From the NCBI RefSeq assembly GCF_009849585.1, contig NZ_VCRN01000022.1:1-64000 (forward strand): DNA of 64,000 bases. The letters run 5' to 3'. Shown here piece after piece: positions 26,082-35,370 of the stretch. The notes under the pieces are model-generated. The model saw only the letters and a list, made by a program, of their open reading frames with translations. It ran no database searches and had not been told where the DNA came from. The translations under genes were made by a program, and so were the position numbers. The stretch comes from Bacillus sp. ZZV12-4809. GTDB lineage: Bacteria > Bacillota > Bacilli > Bacillales > Cytobacillaceae. Each line of letters starts with the position of its first letter. Positions within the stretch are counted from its first letter, which is position 1.

Positions 26082-26486
26082 ATGGCCGAGAAAATGCACA
26101 CTCCCTTCGACGCTATCGGTGAGGAAAAGCTTCACCAGCTAATTGACGCTTTTTACCTGCGCGTAGGACAACATCCTGATCTCGTTCCTATTTTTCCAGA
26201 AGACCTGACAGAGACAGCGAGAAAGCAAAAACAATTTATGACCCAGTATTTAGGGGGGCCGCCATTATATACATCAGAACATGGACATCCGATGCTCCGT
26301 GCGCGGCACATGCCTTTTCCTATAACAGAAACCCGGGCAAAGGCCTGGCTCTTATGTATGAATGAAGCAATGGATGAGATCGGGCTCGATGGACAATTGA
26401 GGGAAGACTTTTTTTCCAGACTTGTGCTCACTGCCCAGCATATGATCAATACACCTGAGGCCGGCGTGAAAGGTGATAACCCGTGA
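26082..26486 (+). CDS. yjbI: Group II truncated hemoglobin YjbI
   Basis: A 134-aa 2-on-2 globin. The B10 Tyr is in [11 protein letters not shown] (about residues 26-36), LGGPPLYT precedes the F region, and [13 protein letters not shown] (about 67-79) supplies the proximal His. It binds heme and O2 or NO; in B. subtilis a role in peroxide or NO defence is suggested. It overlaps spxH by 4 nt (GTGA), so globin and adaptor are co-translated. Confidence 0.93.
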   Translation: MAEKMHTPFDAIGEEKLHQLIDAFYLRVGQHPDLVPIFPEDLTETARKQKQFMTQYLGGPPLYTSEHGHPMLRARHMPFPITETRAKAWLLCMNEAMDEIGLDGQLREDFFSRLVLTAQHMINTPEAGVKGDNP

Positions 26487-27358
26487 ATATGCCAGAATCC
26501 AATGAAATCAAGTTTACATCACCCCATTGCTACGGCAGTGAAAAAAAGCCCATAGAAGTCTATATGTTTGTTGACCCCCTTTGCCCTGAATGCTGGGCTC
26601 TGGAGCCAATCTTAAAAAAGCTCCTGATTGAATATGGCCGATACTTTTCAATAAAGCATGTATTAAGCGGCAGGCTTGCAACTTTAAATATGGGGAAAAG
26701 ACAAAACTACGAAAACATTGCTGAATTGTGGGAAAAGACAGCAAGCCGATCTGGAATGTCATGTGATGGAAACCTTTGGTTCGAAAATCCAATTTCTTCA
26801 CCTCATCTGGCTTCAGTTGCCATTAAAGCGGCTGAATTACAAGGGAGAAAAGCTGGCATCAAATTTTTGCGCAAGCTTCAGGAGGTTTTATTTCTTGAAA
26901 AGCAGAATGTGTCAAATTTTGAAGTTTTAAAGGATTGTGCTAAGGAAGTCGGTCTTGACGTTGTAGAATTTATTTCTGATATTCACTCAGATAGTGCAGC
27001 TAAAGCATTCCAATGCGATTTAAAAATAACTTCTGAAATGGATGTTCAAGAAATACCCACTCTCGTCTTTTTCAATGAAAATATAGAAGATGAAGGCATC
27101 AAAGTAACAGGGTATTATCCCTATGAAATATATGAACAGATTTTGGAAGAAATGCTGCCTGCTAAACCTGAACGTGCTCCTCTCCCCCCCCTGGAATATT
27201 TTTTACAATATTTCAAGCTGGTGGCCAGCAAGGAGATCGCTGTCGTATACAATATGACCGACAGCGAAGTGAACAAGGAAATGAAAAAGCTTCAGCTTAA
27301 GCAAATCGCTGAATATGTACCTGCAAAATATGGTAATTTCTGGAGATATTCAGGCTAA
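26483..27358 (+). CDS. spxH: ClpXP adaptor SpxH (YjbH)
   Basis: A 291-aa DsbA/thioredoxin-fold protein with a CPEC motif ([13 protein letters not shown], about residues 32-44) and a cis-Pro loop [10 protein letters not shown] near 190. SpxH binds Spx and hands it to ClpXP; it aggregates under disulfide stress. Its target gene, spx, is 4.8 kb away. The start is GTG 26483, overlapping the globin stop; the ATG at 26489 is an alternative. Confidence 0.93.
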   Translation: MNMPESNEIKFTSPHCYGSEKKPIEVYMFVDPLCPECWALEPILKKLLIEYGRYFSIKHVLSGRLATLNMGKRQNYENIAELWEKTASRSGMSCDGNLWFENPISSPHLASVAIKAAELQGRKAGIKFLRKLQEVLFLEKQNVSNFEVLKDCAKEVGLDVVEFISDIHSDSAAKAFQCDLKITSEMDVQEIPTLVFFNENIEDEGIKVTGYYPYEIYEQILEEMLPAKPERAPLPPLEYFLQYFKLVASKEIAVVYNMTDSEVNKEMKKLQLKQIAEYVPAKYGNFWRYSG

Positions 27359-27359
27359 T

Positions 27360-27393
27360 CAAAGCTGTGCATGCTGCACAGCTTTATTTTTTT
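27360..27393 (+). terminator. Terminator of yjbI-spxH
   Basis: AAAGCTGTGCA and TGCACAGCTTT form an 11-bp stem, followed by ATTTTTTT. Confidence 0.9.
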
Positions 27394-27652
27394 CATGAAA
27401 AAACCATGCAGTTTTTGCACGGTTCTCTCGGGGTTATTTTTTACGAACAAAGGGGATGGGAGAAATTCTCACATCCCAACAAAAGGGGTAAATGTTTGCA
27501 TGTGATCAACTTAACATCTGTACTATATCATGAGGTAAAAGAACAGAGCAATAAGTTTGTGTTTTTATTCACAATATTGTCAAAATCAAGTCATGACACT
27601 CTGGACAACCGCATAAAATAGAAATAAAGCGGCTCAAAGAGGAGGCTGCAAT

Positions 27653-27826
27653 ATGAAAAAGCTGCCTGTATTTCTAATGCTGATGCTCATCTTGCTCTCC
27701 TTTATTTTAAATATTCTTGGCTTGATGAAGCTTATTCCCCTTTTCATTACTTCACCTATACTATTTATTTCAATCCTGATCTTATGTTTATATTTGAATG
27801 ACCGAAGGAGATTTAAAGGGTTTTGA
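27653..27826 (+). CDS. 57-aa two-helix membrane peptide
   Basis: MKKLPVFLMLMLILLSFIL, a turn with Pro, then a second hydrophobic helix, ending in the basic tail LNDRRRFKGF. A strong GAGGAGG site lies 7-8 nt before the ATG, and a terminator follows 12 nt after the stop. Both support expression. It is a small integral membrane protein with no recognised family. Confidence 0.7.
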   Translation: MKKLPVFLMLMLILLSFILNILGLMKLIPLFITSPILFISILILCLYLNDRRRFKGF

Positions 27827-27837
27827 ACCATCACAAA

Positions 27838-27868
27838 AGGTGCCGGGCAATTTAGCCCGGCACCTTTA
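27838..27868. terminator. Bidirectional terminator before pepF
   Basis: GGTGCCGGGC and GCCCGGCACC pair perfectly with a 6-nt loop, with flanking A- and T-tracts. It ends the 57-aa gene and pepF. Confidence 0.85.
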
Positions 27869-27870
27869 CA

Positions 27871-29688
27871 TTAAGAAAGCAAGCTTTCCATTTCATTAAG
27901 TTTTTCTTCAAATACTTTACAGGCATCTTCAATCGGCTTGCTGCTCGTCATATCAACTCCAGCTTTCTTTAGGACTTCAATAGGGTAATCTGAGCTGCCG
28001 GATTTCAGAAATTCAATATATCTGTCAACTGCAGGCTGCCCTTCCTGAAGAATCTGCTTACTTAATGCAGTAGCAGCACTGAAACCTGTAGCATATTGAT
28101 AAACATAATAATTATAGTAGAAATGCGGGATTCTGGACCATTCCAGTCCGATTTCCTCATCAATTATGATGTCTTCTTCCCCAAAATACTTCTTATTAAG
28201 TTCATAATACTCTTTTGTTAATGAATCCGCTGTCAAAGCTTCATTGTTTTGCGCCTTTTGATGAATGAGATGTTCAAACTCTGCAAACATTGTCTGGCGG
28301 AAAACTGTCCCTCTAAAGCCTTCAAGATAATGATTCAGGAGATACAGCCGCTTCTTATCATCATCAATTGTTTTTAGCAAATAATCATTTAAGAGGGCTT
28401 CATTACAAGTGGAGGCAACCTCTGCAACAAAAATTGAGTAGTTTCCATAAGGATATGGCTGACATTTTCTTGTGTAATAGCTGTGAACAGAATGCCCAAA
28501 TTCATGAGCCAGAGTAAATAAGTTGTTCACATTGTCCTGCCAGTTCATAAGTATATAAGGGTTGGTGCCATATGTACCTGAAGAATAAGCACCGCTTCTT
28601 TTGCCCTTATTCTCATGAACATCCACCCACCTATTTTCAAAACCTTCTTTTAGAATATTTAAATAGTCATCGCCTAGTGGCTTCAATCCTTTTAAAATCA
28701 GATCCTTTGCCTCATTATATGGGATCTCCATTTTAACTTCCTTCACTAAAGGAGTATAAAGATCATACATATGAAGCTCCTTAACCCCAAGAACCTTCTT
28801 GCGGAGTTTGACATAGCGATGCAGCAAATGCAGATTATCGTTTACGGTATTAACCAGATTTTCATAGACACTTTCAGGGATATTGTTAGCGGAAAGGGCA
28901 GCATGGCGCGCCGAATCATAATTCCGGATCTTTGCATTGAAATTATCTTTTTTTACGTTTCCGCTTAATGTGCTTGCAAATGTATTGCGAAACTTTCCAT
29001 AAGTCTTATAAACTGCCTTGAAAGCATCCTGTCTGACACGCTGATCATCACTTTCGAGAAAACGGATGAATCGTCCATGAGTAATTTCTACCTCTTCTCC
29101 ATTTTCATCTTTAATGGATGGAAACTCCAAATCAGCATTATTCAGCATGCCAAAGGTGTTACTGGAAGCCCCAAGCACCTCGGAAGCTTGTGCAAGCAAA
29201 GATTCCTGTTCAGCTGATAAAACATGAGGCCTTTGAAGATTAATTTCTTCAAGTGAATGTTTATATAATTGGAGCTCATTTTTTTCCGTTAAAAAGCGTT
29301 CAATCTTCTTTTCATCTTCAGCAAGCAGCTCAGGAACAATATAGGCAAGTGCACTTGCAGCTTCAGAATACAAGTTTTTAATCTTATCATCCATTCCCTG
29401 ATAAAATGAATTAGTTGTATCCTGGTCATAACGCATATGGGCATATGTATAAAGCTTCCCAAGGCGCGAAAGTAAATGATCCTGGAACTGAAGCGCTGTA
29501 TATAATGTTTCAGCACTTTCCCCGAGCCTGCCCTGATACTTTCCTGCATCAGGAATCAGTTTCTGCACCTCACTATATTCCTTGTTCCACTCATCATCAG
29601 AAGGGAAAATATCCTCCAAACGCCAGGTATCTTCAGGTGAAATCTCACTTCTTGCCGGCAGTTTCTTAACAGCTGTTTCATTAGCCAT
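27871..29688 (-). CDS. pepF: Oligoendopeptidase F (M3B)
   Basis: A 605-aa zinc metallopeptidase. The catalytic TLAHEFGHSVHSYY (HExxH, about residues 388-401) has the third ligand region EVASTCNEALL about 25 residues on. It degrades short peptides in the cytosol; in Bacillus an excess of PepF hampers sporulation signalling by destroying Phr-type peptides. The start is the ATG at 29688 (MANETAVKKLP), 8 nt after GGAGG; the frame runs further to 29703. Confidence 0.95.
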   Translation of the reverse strand: MANETAVKKLPARSEISPEDTWRLEDIFPSDDEWNKEYSEVQKLIPDAGKYQGRLGESAETLYTALQFQDHLLSRLGKLYTYAHMRYDQDTTNSFYQGMDDKIKNLYSEAASALAYIVPELLAEDEKKIERFLTEKNELQLYKHSLEEINLQRPHVLSAEQESLLAQASEVLGASSNTFGMLNNADLEFPSIKDENGEEVEITHGRFIRFLESDDQRVRQDAFKAVYKTYGKFRNTFASTLSGNVKKDNFNAKIRNYDSARHAALSANNIPESVYENLVNTVNDNLHLLHRYVKLRKKVLGVKELHMYDLYTPLVKEVKMEIPYNEAKDLILKGLKPLGDDYLNILKEGFENRWVDVHENKGKRSGAYSSGTYGTNPYILMNWQDNVNNLFTLAHEFGHSVHSYYTRKCQPYPYGNYSIFVAEVASTCNEALLNDYLLKTIDDDKKRLYLLNHYLEGFRGTVFRQTMFAEFEHLIHQKAQNNEALTADSLTKEYYELNKKYFGEEDIIIDEEIGLEWSRIPHFYYNYYVYQYATGFSAATALSKQILQEGQPAVDRYIEFLKSGSSDYPIEVLKKAGVDMTSSKPIEDACKVFEEKLNEMESLLS

Positions 29689-29807
29689 ACAATCATCCTC
29701 CATTCATAAATCCCATTACACTATCTTCTCTTTGAAGAAAAAAATTCCTGCTTTTTTAAAGTACAAAAGTGGAAGTCTTTGATTATTTTATGTTAATTTC
29801 ATCTTTT

Positions 29808-31001
29808 TCATTTATGACCCAGTAAAATCCTTTGAGTGATGCCTTTGTAAAAATCCTCCTCTATTTGGATAATACGGGAGAAATAATCAGGATCAATGCT
29901 TAATGCGGTTTTTTCATACAAACCTTTTCCTGTATGCTTAACAATGTTTAAGCTAATAAGAACATTAAGGTATTCACTTATTGCCATGATTTCGGAGCCT
30001 TTTTGAACCAATGGGATTGACCTGATTTTTATATCGTTATTCTTTACCCTATTGCGAAAGGCAGAAATCATTTGCAGAAGTGAGAACGGCCTTTCTTTGC
30101 AGACTATATCCAAAAACAAATAACTCTGCCACTGTACTGGTGAGGTTTCGATAAATACAGAATGATGAACAGGAAGGCCAATCTCAGGCGGGAGGAACGC
30201 TGGAGCAATTGAGCGGGAGTATAAATCCTGAAGAAAATTATTTTTAACAGAACCATTATTTCGAGAAAGGGAATTCTTAATTTTCCGGACTTCCCTTTTC
30301 CACTCCTGTATATTTATATCTTTATTAAAATATGGGGCAAATAATATATCTGTTTCTGCTTTGAAAATAGGTTTTACATCATAATGCGCCCAGGCATTTC
30401 TGACAGTGAGGGGCTGGATATGGTGGATATTGATGAAAGACTTTGTAATGGGGCAAAAAGAGGGAATTACCCAATGCCCTGAAGGTGCTTGACGAAGGAA
30501 CAGGTACTGAAAACCAGACAAAGAAATTTTTGTTTTGCCAATCCGCTTAATGCTTTTTCCTGCGAGTATCCAAATTGGAACGATACCTGCCTGAAAGTAA
30601 GCTTCTGTCCGCTTTATAAATAACTCCTCCGAAATACTGGAACATTGATATTCAAGAGCATATTGTACACCTTCATAACGGACAGCAATATCCGGTCTTT
30701 GTGAAATTTCCGGATAGTATGGTTCTAAAATTGGATTTAAACCTTTTTTCTCCAGCCACTGAAACAATAACACCTTTCCTGAAATATGATATTCTGATTC
30801 CCTTTCATACCTTTCCGGACATTCAGAACCCTTTCTGTGGCTGAAATGCGGAATTCTCTTTATTCCGATTTTCATAATTACTTTCTCTTTGCATTCCGGG
30901 CAGAAAAAGGTGTGTGATTCCCTGAAATGCTGTAAATCCTGGGTACTGTGTGAACCTGCTAGGCTTATTCGCACCCCTTTCTCTGTTGAGGCAACTAACA
31001 A
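29808..31001 (-). CDS. coiA: Competence protein CoiA
   Basis: A 397-aa protein. The N-terminus holds FFCPECKEKVIMKIG and IPHFSHRKGSECPE, a zinc-finger-like unit (about residues 32-62). The nuclease-like domain follows: RPDIAVRYEGVQYALEYQCSSI (about 104-125), with PD-(D/E)xK-type Asp and Glu. CoiA helps process incoming DNA during transformation. The start is TTG 31001, about 8 nt after AAGGAG. It lies between mecA and pepF, as in B. subtilis. No clear ComK box is seen. Confidence 0.93.
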   Translation of the reverse strand: MLVASTEKGVRISLAGSHSTQDLQHFRESHTFFCPECKEKVIMKIGIKRIPHFSHRKGSECPERYERESEYHISGKVLLFQWLEKKGLNPILEPYYPEISQRPDIAVRYEGVQYALEYQCSSISEELFIKRTEAYFQAGIVPIWILAGKSIKRIGKTKISLSGFQYLFLRQAPSGHWVIPSFCPITKSFINIHHIQPLTVRNAWAHYDVKPIFKAETDILFAPYFNKDINIQEWKREVRKIKNSLSRNNGSVKNNFLQDLYSRSIAPAFLPPEIGLPVHHSVFIETSPVQWQSYLFLDIVCKERPFSLLQMISAFRNRVKNNDIKIRSIPLVQKGSEIMAISEYLNVLISLNIVKHTGKGLYEKTALSIDPDYFSRIIQIEEDFYKGITQRILLGHK

Positions 31002-31106
31002 ATGATCATCTCCTTTCCTCCTTATTGTTCTATCAGTTATGGTTAAATTCCTTTTTTATCTGAGGTATTCTCTCAGTTTTTCTTATAGCTGCTATGTACA
31101 GTCCGC

Positions 31107-31145
31107 ATACAAAAAAGCCGATTCCAAAAATGAAATCGACTTTCC
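31107..31145 (-). terminator. Terminator of mecA
   Basis: On the minus strand GTCGATTTC pairs with GAATCGGC around ATTTTTG, followed by TTTTTT. Confidence 0.75.
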
Positions 31146-31149
31146 TTTA

Positions 31150-31812
31150 CTATTTAAAGTGTTTTCTAAGATTTTCAAAAACATCGTTTTCAATGATCAA
31201 TTTACCATATTCCATTACACGGTGAATTGTTGTACTTGTTTCGTGCCCGTATTCAAGAAGAATGCTCAGCATGTTATCTATGTCATCCTCTTCAAAAAGC
31301 TCCTCAGGGAACTCTGCGAATAAATAATACTTCCCTTCAAAGGAATATAGCTTTGTGGTAATGGAGTCAAGAATTGACCGCTTTGATAACGAAATAATGT
31401 CTTCAAAATCTCTAAATGATAATAGGAACTCAAGGTCACCCTCATATCCGCTGTCATTTGCATCCGATTTACGGAAATGATGATCAAGCATTTCCTCTAT
31501 TTGTTCATCCACAGGCAAATCTTTCACTTTTTCATCCGGGACAGGAAGCTCAAACTTTTGACCATCCTTTGATAGCTGAGCTTTTGTCACAAGAACCTCC
31601 AAACCCTTATCCAATGCTTGAACCTGGATCCATAAAGGGCCTTCAACAAGAAATTCTTCCTCTTGATGGACTTCATCCATCATTTCCCAAAAGAGTTCCT
31701 CACTCCGTTCACGATTGTACCAAATCTCTTCACGGTCAAAGCCTCTTTCTTCTATATCAAGATAAGAAATATAAAATTTAACGGTATGATCATTAATACG
31801 TTCGATTTCCAT
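31150..31812 (-). CDS. mecA: ClpC adaptor MecA
   Basis: A 220-aa adaptor. The N-terminal substrate-binding part starts MEIERINDHTVKFYISYLDI (residues 1-20). An acidic linker is near 90-125, and a C-terminal ClpC-binding domain (about 125-220) contains SFRDFEDIISLSKR and LSILLEYGHETSTT. MecA delivers ComK and other targets to ClpCP. The ATG follows GAAGGGAG. It is a single gene with its own terminator. Confidence 0.96.
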   Translation of the reverse strand: MEIERINDHTVKFYISYLDIEERGFDREEIWYNRERSEELFWEMMDEVHQEEEFLVEGPLWIQVQALDKGLEVLVTKAQLSKDGQKFELPVPDEKVKDLPVDEQIEEMLDHHFRKSDANDSGYEGDLEFLLSFRDFEDIISLSKRSILDSITTKLYSFEGKYYLFAEFPEELFEEDDIDNMLSILLEYGHETSTTIHRVMEYGKLIIENDVFENLRKHFK

Positions 31813-32106
31813 GCAGCAACTCTCCCTTCTGGCTATGATTGAAGGGACTAAATACCCCCAGCAGTCATGTGTTATCCATTTACCCGTATATCATTTGGTT
31901 AATCCCCGATTAATTAAGGTAAAATGTATTTTGTACCTTGTACTTTTATTTTATGACAAATTGAGCATAAAGGGAATTAAAAAGTCATATGTTTAAAAAA
32001 ACCGTTAAATGCCTATCTTGTCACAGTTGGTACATCTTATCTCATTGGCTTTACTAAATATTCTCTTATTATGTCCATTTTCCTTTTTCTTTTTCATATA
32101 ATGGAC
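31813..32106. other. Intergenic region between mecA and spx
   Basis: AT-rich, with no coding frame I can support on either strand. On the minus strand TTGTCA (about 31953-31958) followed 17-18 nt later by TACAAAAT is a possible mecA promoter, giving a leader of about 120 nt. Nothing else stands out. Confidence 0.4.
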
Positions 32107-32141
32107 AAAAAGACCTTCTTCTGTTAACAGAAAGAAGGCCT
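32107..32141 (-). terminator. Terminator of spx
   Basis: On the minus strand GGCCTTCTT pairs with AAGAAGGTC around a palindromic loop and is followed by TTTTTG. Confidence 0.85.
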
Positions 32142-32170
32142 CTTAATTTTAAGTATTAATAATGCACTGG

Positions 32171-32566
32171 TTAATTAACCATACGCTGCGCTTCACGCAA
32201 CTGGTAAGTACGGACTTTTCTTGGAAGGAAACGTCTTATTTCGTCCTCATTATATCCAACCTGCAAACGTTTTTCATCAAGAATAATTGGACGGCGGAGC
32301 AGCCCCGGGTTTTCCTTGATTAGCTCAAATAAATCTTGGAGAGGCATTGATTCAAGGTTTACATCAAGCTTTTGAAATGTCTTTGAGCGAGTTGAAATGA
32401 TTTCATCTGTCCCATCTTCAGTCATTCGAAGAATTTCCTTAATTTCATCAATCGAGAGCGGTTCAGAAAAGATATTTCGTTCTTTATAAGCAATTTCATG
32501 CTCTTCCAACCATGATTTAGCTTTCCTGCAGGATGTACAACTTGGTGAAGTGTATAATGTGACCAT
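32171..32566 (-). CDS. spx: Global redox regulator Spx
   Basis: A 131-aa ArsC-fold protein. The redox switch CTSC is at residues 10-13 ([11 protein letters not shown]), and the RPI motif is in LRRPIILD (about 90-97). Spx binds the RNA polymerase alpha C-terminal domain and reprograms transcription under thiol stress; it is degraded by ClpXP with SpxH. The ATG follows AAGGAG. It has a long upstream region, consistent with several promoters. Confidence 0.97.
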   Translation of the reverse strand: MVTLYTSPSCTSCRKAKSWLEEHEIAYKERNIFSEPLSIDEIKEILRMTEDGTDEIISTRSKTFQKLDVNLESMPLQDLFELIKENPGLLRRPIILDEKRLQVGYNEDEIRRFLPRKVRTYQLREAQRMVN

Positions 32567-32998
32567 TTTACAAATTCACACTCCTTAAATTTAGACATAT
32601 ATGAAACTATCAGAGATTATATTTGTTTAATCAACTATTTCTAGATTCTTCTAGATTAAAATAACTTTAATCAGGGAATTTATATTATTAATTATACACT
32701 AAACAGTTTCTATTTGGTATAACTTTTTATAAATATGATAAAAGTATTAAACATTCATTAAACAAATAGATTAAGAATTAAAATCTACTTAATAAGACGA
32801 ATGAACAAGCAAAAAGTTTCATTTTTATATATATTTTTTGTTATAATTGCTTCCATAAAGTTTCTTAGGCCCAAGCCTAAGGGAAATATATATATGATTT
32901 CATTAATGTTCATATTAAATTATTCTATATATACCCCAGTTAATTTCAAATAAACCATTATGCTTATGAATATTTTCTCAATTAATTAATGAAAATGA
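32567..32998. other. Long AT-rich region upstream of spx
   Basis: 430 nt without a supportable gene. On the minus strand TATAAT (32691-32696) preceded by an AT-rich -35 region is a candidate spx promoter with a leader of about 120 nt. CTTAGGC-CCAA-GCCTAAG (32864-32881) is a perfect palindrome, 18 nt long. On the + strand TTGTTATAAT lies 20 nt before it. The stretch could hold an operator or a small RNA; neither is proven. Confidence 0.45.
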
Positions 32999-33034
32999 AA
33001 ACACAGCCATTTACATAAATGGCTGTGTTTTTCC
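32999..33034 (-). terminator. Terminator of yjbC
   Basis: AAACACAGCCATTTA and TAAATGGCTGTGTTT form a near-perfect stem with a short loop and T-run on the minus strand, 7 nt past the yjbC stop. It separates yjbC from spx. Confidence 0.9.
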
Positions 33035-33040
33035 AAATTC

Positions 33041-33616
33041 TTATAAATCCTCTAATACATCTGTCCCGCTTTTATTCTCTTCATAAGTCAGAACCTCATC
33101 TACTGGCTGATATGACTTCCCATAAAAATGTGAATCCTTATAAGTGTGAATCATTTCATATGTTTTCTTCATGGCCTCATAAATCATTTCTTCACTTTGA
33201 TTCTCAGGGGACCAATAAAGAATTTCCATAGTATTGATCTCATTAGTCGCAAGAGAACGGCGGCTGTAACCAATTGATTGTGCGTGCTCAAACCCTTCTC
33301 TCTTATAGAACTTGAGCCTCTTCTCAGTATCAGTGTCTTCGTAATCAACCGGCTCAACTTCCAATATGATCGGTTTGCCTTTGTTTTTTAGTTTTTGAAG
33401 TAATTTATGGCCAAGTCCCTGTCCTCTGGATTCCTTCGAAACAAACAGATAATCAATAAACACAAAGTTATCCAGTTCAACATACATAAGTACATGATGT
33501 GGACCTTCATCTTTATGATAAATGTCTGACCGTTCCTTCAATAAGGTTTCCATATGTTCTCTTGATTTCATTTCTTCAATCGGGAAATATTGATTCAATT
33601 TTTCATACCAATGCAT
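33041..33616 (-). CDS. yjbC: GNAT acetyltransferase YjbC
   Basis: A 191-aa GNAT protein. The acetyl-CoA loop is in VSKESRGQGLGHKLLQKLK (about residues 59-77, RGQGLG), and KFYKREGFEHA is near 102. The C-terminal 60 residues are a family-specific extension. In B. subtilis yjbC and spx form an operon; here a terminator and about 470 bp lie between them. The substrate is unknown. Confidence 0.9.
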   Translation of the reverse strand: MHWYEKLNQYFPIEEMKSREHMETLLKERSDIYHKDEGPHHVLMYVELDNFVFIDYLFVSKESRGQGLGHKLLQKLKNKGKPIILEVEPVDYEDTDTEKRLKFYKREGFEHAQSIGYSRRSLATNEINTMEILYWSPENQSEEMIYEAMKKTYEMIHTYKDSHFYGKSYQPVDEVLTYEENKSGTDVLEDL

Positions 33617-33860
33617 GGATCTTCTCCTTTTTTGCCCACAAACAACCTATTGTCTGCAGTGCTTGAATATTTATTCCAGCATGATAAGCTCCCAGCTTTC
33701 CTTTCCACTTACTATTATACTTAGACTGCTAATATTTCTATTCAGATTAAGTATTCGTGGAATTTCCCCTTTTAATACTTGAAAATTTCGAATAAAATAA
33801 GATTAGGGATGTTCACACACTAATCACAGGGAACTGTGAAAAGAAAGATGGGGATTTATC

Positions 33861-34049
33861 ATGGTTGGCTACATAACTGATTTAACAATTGTTGCTCTGC
33901 TCATAATTGGATTTACTGCCTTATTAGGTGTACTGACTAATGGTATTGGAGAAAAAGTATTTGGCGGTAAAAATAAATCCGAATTCGTGGATCAATCTGC
34001 CAGGGTGCAGACTGGATGGAAAAGCGTAGGCGGAAAGAAAAAGCAGTAG
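33861..34049 (+). CDS. 62-aa membrane peptide
   Basis: MVGYITD, then one hydrophobic helix (LTIVALLIIGFTALLGVL, residues 8-25), then a basic soluble tail ending WKSVGGKKKQ. AAGATGGGGA lies 7 nt before the ATG. A strong terminator follows at 34123. It has no recognised family. Confidence 0.6.
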   Translation: MVGYITDLTIVALLIIGFTALLGVLTNGIGEKVFGGKNKSEFVDQSARVQTGWKSVGGKKKQ

Positions 34050-34122
34050 CCTATGCCTTTATACTATGATACCGCATTCAAAAATAGTGTCAAATGATAT
34101 GTAACTTAATGACTTGATAAAC

Positions 34123-34166
34123 AAAGCCAGAAGGAGGCCAAATAAACGGCCTCTTTCTGGCTTTTT
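34123..34166. terminator. Strong bidirectional terminator
   Basis: AAAGCCAGA and TCTGGCTTT enclose AGGCC/GGCCT, with T- and A-tracts on the two sides. It ends the 62-aa gene and the convergent exoprotein gene. Confidence 0.9.
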
Positions 34167-35370
34167 ATGGTGTATAATCAACATTTGGTGTATATGAATT
34201 ACCTGCATTCCATAAAAGGAATTCCTTAATTCCCTGTTCGTTCAGTGCCTTTATTTGAGCTTGCACCTCTGATTTTCCATAATTCTTATAATTTCCGGCT
34301 CCTAAATAAGAGGCTGTAAAGTCCTGAAGCCACGGTCTTGATACAGGCGGACTATCCAATTCTCCCAGCTTCGCTTTCTCAAGTTTAGCATATTCAGAAA
34401 CAAGCTTATATGGCTCCAGATCTGGCTTGGCTATGCCAAAATAAGATGTCCAATGGCTTGGATAAATCATAGAAGAAATTACATCAACATGTTCTGAGAT
34501 CTTGGAAAAATTTTGGCCAATTCCAGGTGCTTCAGGAAGGGTAGCCGTGTAGCCAAAGATATCAACCGAGACCTTTACACCATATGGCTCAAGCTGCTTC
34601 CTCGCGTACTCGACAAAGTCGGTAACTGCACTTACACGCTTTTGTACATTTTCAATCTTAAGATTTTCATATTCACCCATACTGTACTTCAAAGAGGTAT
34701 CACGCTGTTCAAAACCTTCAGGAAAACGGACATAATCAAATTGAATTTCCTGAAATCCCATTTTTGCAGCTTCGATGGCAATTCCAATATTGTAATCCCA
34801 AACTTCTTTTAAGAATGGATTCACAAAGGATTCACCTCTGCCATTCTTCCATACAGAATTTCCTTCCTTATACGACCATTCAGGTTTTTTATTGGCCAGA
34901 ACGGAATCCTTGAAAACGACAACCCGTGCAATCGGATAAATTTGCTTTTCCTCCATTTCTTTCAAAATGTTTTTTGGATCCTTTATGTAAGGCTTGCCGA
35001 TATCATTATAGGATGAATCGTCTTCTGGAACATATGTAAGGTTGCCCCAATCATCCTTTATATCGATAACCATCGCATTTAAATCGGTGTCATCCATCAA
35101 TTTCATTAATTTATTGAACTTCGCTCCCCCTGCTGAATGTCCGGTAACATAAATACCCCTTACAGCATCTGGATATTCAAAATGATAACCGGAATCAAAT
35201 TGAAAACGGTTTACTTTTTCCGGAAGGGTTTTAACAAGGGAAACATGTTCCCTTTGAGGGTTTTGTCCTAATCCCTGATTTTCATGTTCTTTTGCCCCAA
35301 CTGAATCGGCTGATACGGATAAAGCTGATACTAACATGAAGGCAGCAGCTAATTTTATTGACTTGTTCAA
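34165..35370 (-). CDS. Secreted glycoside-hydrolase-like protein (DUF4015)
   Basis: A 401-aa protein with a Sec signal peptide (MNKSIKLAAAFMLVSALSVS, cleavage likely near ADSVGA). The body is a TIM-barrel family annotated as putative glycoside hydrolase: AVRGIYVTGHSAGG (about 69-82), NAMVIDIKDDWGNLTY (about 98-113), then GFQEIQFDYVRFPEG (about 205-219) with barrel-end acids. It probably acts on a cell wall or extracellular polysaccharide; the substrate is unknown. Monocistronic. Confidence 0.85.
   Translation of the reverse strand: MNKSIKLAAAFMLVSALSVSADSVGAKEHENQGLGQNPQREHVSLVKTLPEKVNRFQFDSGYHFEYPDAVRGIYVTGHSAGGAKFNKLMKLMDDTDLNAMVIDIKDDWGNLTYVPEDDSSYNDIGKPYIKDPKNILKEMEEKQIYPIARVVVFKDSVLANKKPEWSYKEGNSVWKNGRGESFVNPFLKEVWDYNIGIAIEAAKMGFQEIQFDYVRFPEGFEQRDTSLKYSMGEYENLKIENVQKRVSAVTDFVEYARKQLEPYGVKVSVDIFGYTATLPEAPGIGQNFSKISEHVDVISSMIYPSHWTSYFGIAKPDLEPYKLVSEYAKLEKAKLGELDSPPVSRPWLQDFTASYLGAGNYKNYGKSEVQAQIKALNEQGIKEFLLWNAGNSYTPNVDYTP

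Noticed and set aside
27367-27621. 84-aa frame after spxH
   Set aside because: It begins inside the spxH terminator and has no ribosome site or recognisable composition.
31002-31106. ComK box upstream of coiA
   Set aside because: Only one loose AAAA-N5-TTTA half-site is present; a paired box is not convincing.
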